From assembly GCA_012656075.1 (NCBI GenBank), contig JAAKBF010000169.1:87221-151220 (forward strand): DNA of 64,000 bases, given 5' to 3'. Made by a program: the position numbers and the translations under genes. The DNA comes from Phytophthora hibernalis (Eukaryota; Oomycota; Peronosporomycetes; Peronosporales; Peronosporaceae). The notes below the pieces were generated by a model. The model was not told the DNA's origin, ran no database searches, and was given only the letters and a program-made list of their open reading frames with translations. Below are positions 1 through 10,491 of the stretch, one piece after another. How positions within the stretch are numbered: the stretch's first letter is position 1; every line of letters begins with the position of its first letter.

Positions 1-56
1 AACAATTCGTATAATTCATACAAGCTGAATGGCGCAGCATATAGAAAACATGTCAA

Positions 57-865
57 ATGCCAGAGCTTATTTTCGCCACTCAAACGATTTTTGTTCGTTG
101 TGGAGTCTGGCCTCCTTCGCTGTGGAGTCTGGCGATAAACATCCAACCACACGTACCATTGCCTATTGTTGGAGGCGACTACGACGTCATAGAACCTCGA
201 GAGTGGCCCACAGACGTTGTCCGTATCGACCACAACGTCTTCTCGGCTTCTCGGCCTTATCCAGTAATGGAAGTGCCCCACTATAGCAACGCAACCTGCG
301 AATGTGAGATACACTGTCCCCCCATTGACACGCATCTGACAAGTGCGTGCGTCAACGTATAGCACCAACTGTCGACTAGGTGAAGACTGCGGTAATCGAT
401 TCTAGCAGCAATTTCCTCTAGATCTAGTCGAGTCTCGAGTTGGACTTGGCGTGGTTTCCACCCACTGGATTCTGCAAGGGGCCTTCATTATTGAGTATGT
501 CGGAAAATCCTGTACGGAATTGAAGCAATCGAGCATGCTGACCGACGATTCCAAGCACAGTTTCGCACTCAAACTAAGTGGGGTGGAGGCTCGACGGTGT
601 TTGTCGACGCTGTGGGGTTTGGAAATGAAAGCCGATTCATCAACCATTCGTGCCAGCTGAACTGCGCCATGTACAAGTTCAACTAGACATACACGACTCG
701 CCTCGGGATCTTCGCAATCGACGATATTCCTCCCCTCCAATAGCTAACGTTCTATTACGGTCGTCACAGTCGACAACGGTTCAAATACCAGTGTTCTGCG
801 CACCTTGGCCAAGCTCTCTGAGTATATGTGCACATATTGCCACCATAGTAAGTTAATACATTTTC
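57..865 (+). pseudogene. SET-domain histone methyltransferase pseudogene (SET2/ASH1-like)
   Basis: Translated in pieces, this matches the AWS-SET layout of H3K36-type lysine methyltransferases, nuclear enzymes that methylate histone tails using SAM. A Cys-rich AWS stretch starts near 293 (TCECEIHC) and continues in another frame as NCRLGEDCGNR near 368-400. The SET core follows with GAFIIEYVGK near 480, then in a third frame RFINHSCQLNC near 630-665 (the SAM-binding NHSC motif), and LTFYYG near 745. At least two frameshifts and several in-frame stops (near 395, 685 and 740) interrupt it. No methionine start or N-terminal domains can be assigned. The motifs and their order are seen directly; the SET2/ASH1 subfamily is inferred from AWS preceding SET. 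It is not functional as it stands. Confidence 0.72.
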
Positions 866-921
866 ATGAGCAAATACTTTGTCGGTCTTGGTCGATACTC
901 TTGAGAGTAGCAACCCAACGC

Positions 922-1240
922 AGGCAGCAGCTCCATGCTGTTCGTTGGTGGCGCATCATCCGACTGCACTGTGGCCTACAGCATCACAGTAATAGTAAAA
1001 ACTCCATGCCGGCCACCCAAGGCAGACAGCAGCTCCATGCTGGCGTCGTCTAAAAGCAGTGCGGCCTACAGCAGAACAACATTAATGATGCCATTTAAGG
1101 CAATCGGACACGCCACGCTGATCACCGAAGGCAAGCAGCAGCTCTATGCTCGCTGTCGGCGCCGAGGCGTACAAACACACCGTGCCTTCGAGCACAGCAG
1201 CAGTAATGACGCCGGCGAACACGAGCGGAAGCGCCATGCT
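922..1240. repeat. Degenerate tandem repeat, ~100-109 bp unit, three copies
   Basis: Three diverged copies begin with GGCAGCAGCTCCATGCTG-like sequence at about 923, 1021 and 1130. Each carries a similar middle (GTGGCCTACAGCA / GCGGCCTACAGCA / GTGCCTTCGAGCA) and a CCATGC/CCACGC block near its end. Plus-strand reading frames through the repeat are open for about 120 codons but low in complexity. Whether it was ever coding is unclear. Confidence 0.55.
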
Positions 1241-1749
1241 GGCCCTGCACTGCAGCTTCCACCAATGCGCCACTGGTACACCTGCTTTTCTCAGGTCTAC
1301 CGTTTTTAAACGATTTCTAAATGACAAGTTGAAGCTGGGGGACATACAAAAGCCAAGTGAGAAGTCGCCCCATATTAAGTGATTCGATCTCATTGGCCGA
1401 AAGAGTACCCATGTTTACTTGGGCAGGTAACCCTGACGGTACTTTTACACGACAAACGACCCTTCTTTCGGTCGATAGAGTACCGTAACTCTCTGGAGAA
1501 GTGAATTTCTAAGACTAAGTCCAGTGCAGCAATATACTACGTTCACTTAAACCAGGGTAGTACCGTACATTGCTGTTGAGCGTAGAGGCAGCTAACCTGC
1601 CTTATATAGAAAACCTGAACGAGAGAATCCTGTCTAAGATGATATGTTTTACCTATCAAAATTAAGTACGAGAGGACATTCAGAACAGATCACAGATGGA
1701 GATGAGATCTAGCTACATAGTGCGATGACGATAGCAGGCAGAGGAATCG
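1241..1749. other. Non-coding leader region before the first Copia fragment
   Basis: No gene is supported. A TATA-like TTATATAGAAA lies near 1601. The position directly before the Copia gag start suggests LTR or 5' leader sequence of that element, but no second LTR copy was found in the window, so the LTR limits cannot be set. Confidence 0.35.
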
Positions 1750-3575
1750 ATGCCGCCCCGGACGAAGTCCGAGGCGTGCTCACTTAATTGTTTTAAAACT
1801 GTTTTGCAAAAAAAATCGAGTGAGAGCGTGGTCGACAAGCTGTCTTTTCACGGGAACAAGAATTTGTTCGCCGCATACAAGGACAAGTTTCAGGCCCATC
1901 TGATCGCATTGGGCGATGCGCCAGTCGTGAACGAGTTACAAGCGAAGCGTCGCGCTCCAAACGCACTCTATGAGGATGCGCTTATATAAGTGCCAGTCCT
2001 AGAGGAACCAGGACCAGACGCGTCAGCCGACGAGAAGGCGAACTATGGGCTGCAAGTTTCTTTTGTCAACCAGCAGTCGTCGCATATTAAGGATCTCTTC
2101 AACCTAACCCTCCCATCGGGCTATGCGGACGAAAAGTTGCTGCAGAAGCCGGTGCACAAGATATGGAGGGCGATTGAGAAACAGTATGGACTCAACACCG
2201 CGTCAGGAGTTGCGGAGCTAGTGAGAAAATTCGATGATCGTTGCTTCTGATTTCAAGAGCATCACTCACCTGTTTCGGCAACTTAAAGCCGCGAGTGATC
2301 AGGTAAACAGGAACAGCGCCGAGGCGTTAAAAATTGACCTGATCTCGCAACAGATGATGCTGATCAAAGTTCTGTCGAATTTTCCGGGACAATCTTGGGG
2401 ATCTGCGATGGTGTTTACGCCGGAGGATTTTACGTTGGAAAAAGTTGAATCCAAACTCTGCGCAATCTTTGGGAACAAGAGCAAGGTGCAAATCAAGGTT
2501 TTGTCGCACATGGCATCGGCGAACCATGTTCACACCAAGACGCTCAAGGCTGCAAAGTCCATGGGATCGGCCCTAGGGAAGAGGAAGGCCACATCCCAGG
2601 CAGACATCGTGGAGAACATAAATCCTGCCATGCCGTGCTTCTATTGCGCTGGAGCCCACAACGATATTAGCGGTGGGCCCCACCTCAAGCACCAATGTGA
2701 AAAGCGCAAGCAGGACATTGAGCTGAAAGTCTTCCGGTGCGACATCTGGATGTACCCTGGTGCAGTCAAGAAAGCGCGACGTGACCCAGAACGGACACCG
2801 AAGATGACGGGTAAGGGAAAGCGCAAAGCGAGTTCCAAGCGAAAGCTTAGGACTGTCTGCCCAAGGATGTGTCAGTTGATGCGTGCAGCGCTGAGAAATC
2901 GACAGAAGTTGAGAGTCCAACTCCTTCGATCAGCCTACCTATTGGAATGCAGTTCCCTCCAACGTCTGGGCATGAAATGACTTTGTTCGACGCGGAAGAG
3001 ACGGATGATCCTATCGGATAAGTGCTCGACATTGGCGTCAACGATGGACGCGTCAATGAATCGGAAGCTGATGGATCGCCCATGTAATCGGGCGAACAGT
3101 CGATTGCTGGCGAAATCGGTCTTCAGAAGATGCGTCTGGATGAAAAGGTACAGTCGTTGTATCCTTTTTGTGATGAGGGAACATGTGCAAACAATAACTC
3201 GTGGGTGCTGGATTCAGGCTGCGGATTCGGTCTAACCGGCGAAACGTCGACATTTGTCGAGATGGGACCTGACACTAGATACATGTTTACGTTTGCACAA
3301 GGGTCTAAGCATTCAAATACACGCATTGACACAGTGAAATTGTATTTACAAGGTCCGAAAGGAATTCGACCGTTTCCTTTTAAGAATATTGCATTTGTAC
3401 CTAACTCAATGTCAAATATTCTTAGTGAATATTGGCTACAGAGAAGTGGGTATGAGATAATTGGATCACACACAAACGGGTGACTTCAAATTTGTCTTCT
3501 GGGACAACGAGTTAGGATTTGTGGCTAGAGCTATAATGGAGCATACTATGTACAACACAAAACTGTCAAAGAGCG
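1750..3575 (+). pseudogene. Ty1/Copia gag-protease fragment (5' part only)
   Basis: Retrotransposon capsid (gag) and aspartic protease remnant. The gag frame starts at ATG 1750, has an in-frame TAA at 1987-1989, shifts frame at 2234-2250 and continues to 2980. It includes a Cys/His knuckle-like stretch (CFYCAGAHND, then HQCEKR) near 2635-2710. After another frameshift the Copia protease appears near 3205 (WVLDSGCGFGLTG, catalytic Asp in DSG) and runs to about 3480 with a stop. Recognisable homology ends near 3575, so integrase, reverse transcriptase and RNase H are missing. It belongs to a different Copia lineage from the copies at 4.5-9, 24.4 and 40 kb. Non-functional. Confidence 0.75.
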
Positions 3576-4280
3576 ATACAGGCAGTGCTGAAGGTTTTCC
3601 TTGCTTTCCTTACCAGGCTCCAAACAAACAAATCAATTCATTCTCACATTTACCTCCAAGTCCCCAAGTCGCATATCAATTCCAAAAACAACAACTTCCT
3701 CTACTTGACCGCTCGCTTCGTTCCCACTTCGCTTCCAAGCTCCATCAACGTTGTACCAGGCAGTCAACTGTCCTCCCAGCCTAATGCTACGCCTCTACAT
3801 GTAGTTCCTCTACAAGCAATTTTGACAGGAGAAGGGGTACACGATAAATCAGATCAGGTATTCGGATCGCACCTTAAACTTTAAAAAAATATCAGAGAAC
3901 AAATTCTAACGGCACAAGCACAAAGGTGACCTATTCTCTGCATCAACCTCTTTAAATATTGATAATGTCGGCGTCAAACAAAAATACCGGCCACAAGGAT
4001 GTATTGCGTTCATTATGTGTATAAATGAGCCGAAAATGGGCATTTATACTTTGATGTAGACCATTTTTGCATGCGCCAACTCCACACTCAAAGAAGCTTA
4101 GTTTCACTAACGTGTCCGAAGCCTTGGTCATCTACATGTAGCTCGAATTTGAACACCGGGTTGGCGATTATTTTTGGGGGTAACATGCATTTGAAACTAC
4201 TACGTAATTTACGTTATTCTGCGCAGGCGGTAGATCCAGGTGGTAATATTAAATATACACTTCCACCAGCGGCGAACAAC

Positions 4281-4342
4281 CTTCAAAACCAACCATGAAC
4301 ATCCCCTGGGATACGATCTCTCCGAGGTGCATGGTTTTGAAG
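4281..4342. repeat. Inverted repeat, 11-bp arms
   Basis: CTTCAAAACCA at 4281-4291 is perfectly complementary to TGGTTTTGAAG at 4332-4342, with a 40-base spacer. No role can be assigned. Confidence 0.6.
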
Positions 4343-4398
4343 TGAGCGACGTAAAATACTTTGTTAAAACCGATAAAAACAAAATCGCGCTGCGCACG

Positions 4399-4428
4399 AA
4401 ACCCAGAAATTTATGATTTTCTGGGTTT
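4399..4428. repeat. Hairpin, 11-bp arms, 8-base loop
   Basis: AAACCCAGAAA (4399-4409) pairs with TTTCTGGGTTT (4418-4428). A second short palindrome, ACTGGCAA-g-TTGCCAGT, follows at 4445-4461. They lie about 60-120 bp from the 3' LTR of Copia copy A. Confidence 0.6.
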
Positions 4429-4518
4429 AAAATATTAAAGTTCTACTGGCAAGTTGCCAGTGCTTGCTTACAATCACACCCTAACAAGGGCCGCTCACAG
4501 TTATTATAGAGTGCATGC

Positions 4519-4741
4519 TGTTGATGTGATGGGTTGCTTGGAAGTCAAATGCCGAAGTGAGTTGATTAGTTTACTTAACCTGCTCTACTAGTCCTTCCTA
4601 CCTGCTGCCTTGACTTCGATCTCAGCCAGCCACATGCATTGACCAATGGCATTGCAGCCCGGAACGGTTCAGCCTTAACCGTTCCCCACGGCTCCAATGT
4701 AATATGCGAACCTTGCATGAGCGGGGCACAGATGCTCAACA
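4519..4741 (-). repeat. 3' LTR of Copia copy A
   Basis: A 223-bp LTR bounded by TGTTGA and TCAACA. The same sequence occurs at 8885-9063 (truncated), 26213-26434 and 42369-42576, with a fragment at 26478-26559. Confidence 0.88.
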
Positions 4742-4754
4742 CTCCCATTCACCA

Positions 4755-6904
4755 CTACTGCACGGGGCCCTTGTCCTTGATGCCGGTTGCCTCACGCAGG
4801 TACTTCAATGTCTTGGTCCCAAGTCCCTTCGTGAGAATGTCAACCAGTTGATGCTTGGTGTCGACGTAGTCCACTTTGATCGTTCCACGTTCTCGCGGAT
4901 GAAGTGGTGGCGTATATCCACATGCTTTGTCCGTGCGTGATATCCAGCGTTGCATGCCAATGCAATGGCACCTTCGTTATCCACCCAGACAAGCGTTCCT
5001 CCCACTTGCTCGCGACCCATGTCTTTTAGCATGGCACGAACCCAAAACACCTCTTGTGTGCACAGGCTCAGAGCCATGTACTCAGCTTCCGCAGAGCTGA
5101 GTGCAACCGTTCTCTGGTACTTCGACTTGAATACCACTGGAGCGTTCCCAATCATCACCATGACCCCCGAGACGGAGCGTCTGTCGTCAATGTTGCCGCC
5201 CCAGTCAGCTTCAGTATACGCTTCGGCCGAAGCGTTCCCGGAGCCACCTTGATATTCGATGCCATATTCACGAGTCGAGGAGGTATCGTAGAACTCGAAT
5301 AGCTGCCTTCCAGTGTTGCACACCTCGGTTCCCGAGGAAACTCGACAATTGCATCACCACATACGCTATGCCTGGTCGGGTACGTGTCGTGATGTACATC
5401 AGACATCCGATGAGCGAGCGTAATGGGCTTGACCTCATTTCAAACCGATCCTCATCCGTAGTTGGCGACAGCAGCTTCGACAACTTCAGGTTTGAAGCAC
5501 ACGGGTTCTCAACAACCTTTGTGTTCTGCAGGTTGAAGTGTTCCACCACGTCGTCGATGTAACGAGTTTGCTTAATCATGAGCGTTCCGGCGATCTTGTC
5601 GTGATAGATCTCCATCCCTAAGATAAACGTCACCGCGCCCAACTCCTTCATCTTGAAAGCGTTCTCGGTCGCGTCCTTGACTTGACGAATTTCATTCGTC
5701 GTCTTCGCAGCAATGATCATGTCGTCCACGTACAGGCACACATCCACGAAACCGTTCCCAGTGCGTTTCAGATAGACACATTGGTCCGCACCGCAGCTCT
5801 TAAAACCGTTCTGCAAGAACACACGATGGATAGACTTGTTCCAAGCACTTGCTGCCTGCTTCAAGCCGTAGATATTCTTCTCTAGCTTGCACATCATGCC
5901 TGTGGCGTTCTGCAAACCAGACGGAATCTCCATCTAGACAAATTCCACCAATCCACTGTTCAGGAACGCTGTATCCGCGTCCAACTGTTCCATCACATAG
6001 CCGTATGCCGCACACACTGCTAGTACAACTTGAATCGAGTTCATGTTTGCAACCGGGGAGTAAGTTTCAAAGAAGGCTATTCCAAACTTCTGTTTGAACC
6101 CCTGTGCGACAAGCTGAGCCTTGTATCGAATCACTCGACCGTTCTCGTCACGCTTCTTGGCAAACACCCAACGACACCCAATCGGACGGGTTGCCGTTCC
6201 AAGTGGAACAAGCGTCCACGTACCGTTCCGGGTATGAGAGAGTAGCTCCGCCTCCATAGCTCGACGCCACTCCGCTGCTTCATCACTTGCAATAGCTTCT
6301 GCATACGAATTCGGCGTGTCCGGAACGCCGTCGATACTCGCAGCATAAGCCAATACTGCCTCAGCGAGCAAACCGTTTTCGTCAATCCTGGCACGCGTCG
6401 GAGTTGATCGTGTGAGCCGGTGTTTCTTTTGGAGAACGGTTCAGACGCAGAGCAGCAGTCGGAAGGAGCGACGGACCTCCGTCTCGAGCGTTCCGCCTCA
6501 GGGTGAAACACCAAACGGTCATCATCGAACGCTTGTGGTGGCGGATGATACTCGGCCAGCTCGAGTCCTCTCGATGCAGGTTCAATTGGAAGCAGTTGGG
6601 GTTGGTTGGCCTCCTGATCAGGTTCCACCTCATCCATTTCAACATCCTGGACATCTTGACCAGGCTCTTCGACAGATTCCATGGGCTCGTCCATGACAGG
6701 TTCGCGCTCCACTGGTGGAGGAACGATTCCAATATCACCGTCCTTGGTCACATGGACGACCGTTCCAAGCTGCGGCGACTGCGTGTTATATATACCGCCC
6801 ACCTCACGTTCGTCCAGCTTCACCGACCGTGACACCTTGACCTTGGAAGCGTCCATGTCAAACACTCGATATCCCTTGACGTTCTCAGCGTACCCGAGGA
6901 ACAT
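4755..6904 (-). pseudogene. Copia copy A reverse transcriptase-RNase H
   Basis: Read right to left, this follows the integrase and encodes the enzymes that copy element RNA to cDNA. An acidic integrase-RT linker (6904 to about 6400) leads to the RT start (GCRWVFAKKRDENG near 6170-6130). The catalytic box CLYVDD is near 5720. Copia RNase H follows with DWGGNIDDRRSVSG near 5180 and SSAEAEYMALS near 5090. Breaks: frameshift near 6400, in-frame TAG at 5934-5936 directly before MEIPSGL, frameshift near 5300, and another near 4900 before the C-terminal VDILTKGLG. The last three are shared with the copy at 40-42 kb. Confidence 0.9.
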
Positions 6905-7688
6905 ACATCTGAAACTTTTGATTCGAGCTTTGTCCTCTTCACATTGTGAATATGAGCGTACCCCTGAGACCCAAACACACGCAGGTGATCCATTCGAGAT
7001 TTCGCCTTAAACCCAACTCATACGGTGTCAAGTCCGCATGCGTCGTGTTGCTGGAACAGTTGATCAGGTAAACCGCTGTACTTACAGCTTCAACCCACCA
7101 TTCCGTCGATACACCCTTGTAGTGTTACATGCTCCGTGCCTTGTCCATGATCGTTCGGTTCATGCGTTCGGCATCTCCGTTCTGTTGAGGGCTGTACGGG
7201 ACCGTTCTCTGCTGCAAGATACCATTTCGGCGGCACATCTCGGCAACCGTTTTGTTCACGAACTCCGTTCCATTGTCCGAACGCAGACACTTCAACCGTT
7301 CTCCCCATTGATTTTGATAGAACGCTTGAAACGCTTTCAGCTTGCTGGCGACTTCGCTCTTGTTCTTCATAAAGTACGCCACTACAAACCGTGAGTAGTC
7401 GTCCACAAACATCAGGACGTACTTGGCACCACCCTTTGAGAGCGTTCTCATCGGGCCCATTACATCCGTGTGTACTAGTTCCAACACACGCGATGTCTTC
7501 GTCAGCGACCGTGATGGGAACGCTGTCACTGTCTGCTTATCCTTCATGCAACCCCCGCACACAGTTTCGATCCCTTGCTTCACCGCAGGCATACCGTTCG
7601 TGGCACGGTGCGTCTTGGTCATTGCATTCTTGCTTGGGTGTCCCATGCGAGGGTGCCAAAGCTCCCACTCACTATCAGCTCCCGAGTA
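6905..7688 (-). pseudogene. Copia copy A integrase
   Basis: GAG-pre-integrase and rve-type integrase core, which inserts element cDNA into chromosomes. Reading leftwards: WELWHPRMGHPS near 7650 (zinc-binding His/Cys region, with CGGCMKDKQ near 7560), HTDVMGPM near 7470 (first catalytic Asp), DDYSRF near 7410, SDNGTEFVN near 7270 (second Asp) and PQQNGDAERMN near 7180 (Glu). In-frame TAG at 7689-7691 and TAA at 7125-7127 break the frame; both are present at the same places in copy B. The frame shifts again after TPYELG near 7025. Confidence 0.9.
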
Positions 7689-8764
7689 CTACACAAACCG
7701 TGCCTCCTCTTTCTCACAGTACAGCAGGAACGCTTTGCCCACCTTCTTCCCCATAGCAATTGCGCTGTTCGCTCCCCAAATGATACATGCGGAACGCTGG
7801 GACTCTACACTCAAGTCGCGCTCAGCGAGCATTCCTACCGACAGTAAGCGTCTGTCGAGTACAGGGATGTAGAGCACCTCCATAATCTTGATACGTCTGC
7901 GGTCCAGACCAGTCAACTTGACCGTTCCTCGACCGAGCACGGGTAACTTCTTGCCGTCCGCAACATTCACCTCAACGCCAGCATCTAGCGTCTCAAAGTC
8001 GAATAGGTCGGAACGGGAAGGAGTCATGTACCACTATCGATCAGCCATCCCGTTGACCGTTCATCACCCACGGCGAATACAGCATCGTTTCTGCTGCCGC
8101 CGCTCCGTTCCGGGCAGTCCCGCTTCATGTGACCGACTTGATCACACCCGAAGCACTTGCCCTTGAAACCTCCACTGCTCTTCCGTGGACCGTTTTCCTT
8201 GCGACCGTTCCCGTGGCCACCCTTGAACCGCCCAGCGTTTCCGTTAGCTCGGAACGCTTTCTCCACGGCGGTGTCCTTCTTCTCCAACCGTTCGTGCTCC
8301 TTCAGGAGCTTCTCCTTCACCTCAATGAGGGATACATCCTTAGAGTTCACCACGATGGATGATATCAGCTCGTACTCCGAGGGAAGACTGCTCAGTAACA
8401 CCACTAGCCGCCGTGCCTCGTCGACATACTCTCATAGCGTCTGCAGTCCGACGGTCAGTTCGTCGTAAGCGTCCAGATGCTTCGCCATGGTCGAACCGTT
8501 CTCCATCTTGAACTCATGCAGCCGTCGGGTAATAGCGACACGGTTGTGGAGCGCGGTACGGTTGTAGAAGTCACGCAGCGTTACCCAAGCGTGTATGGCA
8601 CGCGTTGCTGACCGTATCTTGGTCTGGTGCTGCAGCTCCACGCCTTGAGCGATGACTCCGAGCGCCTTCACGTCACTAACGAGCCACGCTTCAGTTACCT
8701 CGTTCTCCGGCTTGACGACCTCCACATGTGCGAGTAGTCCCTTATGGGCCAGAGTCATTCGCAT
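7689..8764 (-). pseudogene. Copia copy A gag and protease
   Basis: Capsid-like gag (UBN2-type) starting at 8764. The zinc knuckle CFGCDQVGHMKRDC near 8150 fits the CX2CX4HX4C RNA-binding pattern. The protease signature WLIDSGT is near 8040. An in-frame TGA lies at 8432-8434 between LQTL and EYVDEA. A short deletion right after DSGT forces a frameshift into MTPSRSDLF near 8027, where the family usually reads straight through. Both lesions recur exactly in copy B (25760 and 25355). Confidence 0.9.
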
Positions 8765-8884
8765 GTTATACTCCCAGTGAAAGTAGTTCCTACTCCCAAA
8801 GGAGGACTTCGGCGTGCTTGGTCGTCATGTCTTGAGCGTTCAGGTGGAGCGTTTCGGTCAGGGTAGTTGTTGTGGCTGTTAACC

Positions 8885-9063
8885 TGTTGATGTGATGCGT
8901 TGCTTGGAAGGCAAATGCCGAAGTGAGTTGATTAGTTTACTTAACCTGCTCTACTAGTCCTTCCTACCTGCTGCCTTGGCCTCGATCTCAGCCAGCCACA
9001 TGCATAGACCAATGGCATGGCAGCCCGGAACGGTTCAGCCTTAACCGTTCCCCACGGTCTCAA
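8885..9063 (-). repeat. 5' LTR of Copia copy A, truncated
   Basis: Matches the 223-bp LTR from its TGTTGATG end through the CCCCACGG block. Homology stops near 9063, about 45 bp before the expected TCAACA end. Confidence 0.82.
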
Positions 9064-9116
9064 GCTATATGACCACGTCCTCTGCGGCACATCTTCTGTA
9101 CAGCCGCAGTATCTGC

Positions 9117-9371
9117 TACTTCGAAGTATATTATAATAGTAGAGAGCTTTAGTTCATGGAATAACGACAGGTCTGGAACAACGAATATCCGTAAAAATCC
9201 GCAGATAAATTACGGATAAATTACCACCCGATGTTCCAATACTTAGTTCCAGTAGAACAACTCGGGTCTCCATTGTCCCAAGGAATATAATTTTGGATTA
9301 TCCTTATGTATGCTCCAAAACCCGCAAGTTATTCCAAGAACTAAAGTTCTCTAGTGTCATACTTCGAAGTA
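9117..9371. mobile_element. MITE-like element with ~50-bp terminal inverted repeats
   Basis: The sequence from 9117 inward and the reverse complement from 9371 inward agree over roughly 50 bp: TACTTCGAAGTAT, then AGAGA(A/G)CTTTAGTTC and TGGAATAAC. Each end starts with the palindrome TACTTCGAAGTA. There is no coding capacity in the 255 bp. The superfamily is not clear; a TA target duplication is possible but cannot be separated from the palindromic ends. Confidence 0.65.
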
Positions 9372-10153
9372 GATGATAATCTTAGCTGCACTACGGGTAG
9401 GTCCAGGTAGCATCCTGGCCAAGCCAATCCCGACGCGCTAAGGCCAGGTTCTAACCGCGAGCCACGCCTGCCATTTCGTGCCACCTCAAATTCTATTGGT
9501 GGAGACATAGCGATGAATAGGTTTGCGCTGCCATGAAATGGCACGGCGTCGTGCCATGTGCCTTCGCAGGGTCAAAGCCACTATCGTGTAAACTTCTCTT
9601 CCCTGCTAGCAAACGCCTGTTCCAGCATACAAATCAAGCTCTCCGGGACAGAAATGGATACTAACACTGTGGTTGCCATGGACCCAGAAGGGCTTTGAGA
9701 TAGTGTGGCACGCAGTATTTCTTTCCTAACTGTGGTGCCTTGCTTGACTTGAGTTCTAGCCCTGCGTCAGGCATGGCGCGGTGGCACACGGTTTAAACTC
9801 GGTCTAAGGCTTTAGGGTGGCAGTTCTGCCTTTAAGACGTACAGGTAGCGATAACACCGCAACTCCTATTGCAACATTAAAACCTAATAAAATATATTAC
9901 AAAAATACTCCCTGGGTATTAATAGGGCAGTAACCCTACACCAGGGAGGGGTTTCGTAATCAACGCAATCAAAAAATTGATTGTTATTTTATTCAGATTT
10001 GGGCCCTATTATGTATGTGAATTAACACGTAAAAAATTAAAACATAGGCTTTCTGAGTGGTGTATAACTGAGTCGGCACATGCCTTGAATGACCAGAAGC
10101 TCACTTCTGAATCCTTCGCGCACAACCTACGTCTGCCTTCCCAAGCCCTAGCG
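9372..10153. other. Intergenic stretch, no gene seen
   Basis: No convincing coding frame or repeat pair. An AT-rich segment (about 9880-10040) precedes the NLP pseudogene. Confidence 0.45.
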
Positions 10154-10491
10154 ATGAACATCCAACGGCTCTTTACAATCGTGACTGCCACGTTCTTCTC
10201 CGTAGAGTCCCTCTCCGTCGATTTCTACAATGTGCAGCCGTTCCCTCAACCGAACCCAGTTACCGTCACGGAAAAAGCTGGTGTCAAGTTCAAGCCGCTA
10301 CTGTATATCGAATTTGGGTGCTCCCATACCCCGCCGTGAACGCAGCGGGCGACACCAGCGGAGGTTTAAATACAAGAGATAATGACGACTACGACTGTCG
10401 ATTTTCTCCGTTGGGATCGCAGGTCTACGGCCGTGCTGAATGGTACAATGACTACAGCAAATATTACCGGAAGAGGGTCATGAACCATTAG
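10154..10491 (+). pseudogene. NLP (NPP1-type necrosis-inducing protein) pseudogene, truncated
   Basis: The family are secreted cytolysins of oomycetes and other plant-associated microbes that act on plant membranes. ATG 10154 opens a ~21-residue hydrophobic signal-peptide-like stretch, followed by the family's conserved N-terminal region (10217-10320). The frame ends at TGA 10337-10339. Family-like sequence continues in another frame from about 10320, through the conserved GSQVYGR block near 10420, to TAG 10489-10491. The central region with the conserved His/Asp-rich heptapeptide and the whole C-terminal half are missing. It is therefore frameshifted and truncated, and not expected to give an active protein. 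Confidence 0.78.

Larger units (their letters stand above)
3576..4518. other. Intergenic stretch, no gene seen
   Basis: AT-rich sequence between two Copia elements. Short open frames exist (for example 3585-3884) but have no recognisable domain. Three inverted repeats in the right part are listed separately. Confidence 0.5.
4519..9063 (-). mobile_element. Ty1/Copia retrotransposon, copy A (near full length, defective)
   Basis: Order on the minus strand: truncated 5' LTR (8885-9063), gag with zinc knuckle, protease, integrase, reverse transcriptase, RNase H, 3' LTR (4519-4741). Protease-integrase-RT-RNase H is the Copia order. A purine-rich tract (plus-strand complement at 4742-4753) precedes the 3' LTR. 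The outer ~45 bp of the 5' LTR are replaced by unrelated sequence, so no target duplication can be read. Several stops and frameshifts interrupt the single long gag-pol frame, and the same lesions recur in the split copy at 24.4/40 kb. Confidence 0.9.

Noticed and set aside
7038..7872. Several open plus-strand frames of 90-150 codons inside Copia copy A (also at 24367-25200).
   Set aside because: They are antisense shadows of the integrase and gag frames, which carry the recognisable motifs.
9776..9830. Possible tRNA-derived SINE (TGGCGCGGTGG resembling a box A, GGTTTAAACTC resembling a box B).
   Set aside because: The two boxes are only about 10 bp apart, far closer than in a tRNA promoter, and no repeat copy or A-rich tail was seen.
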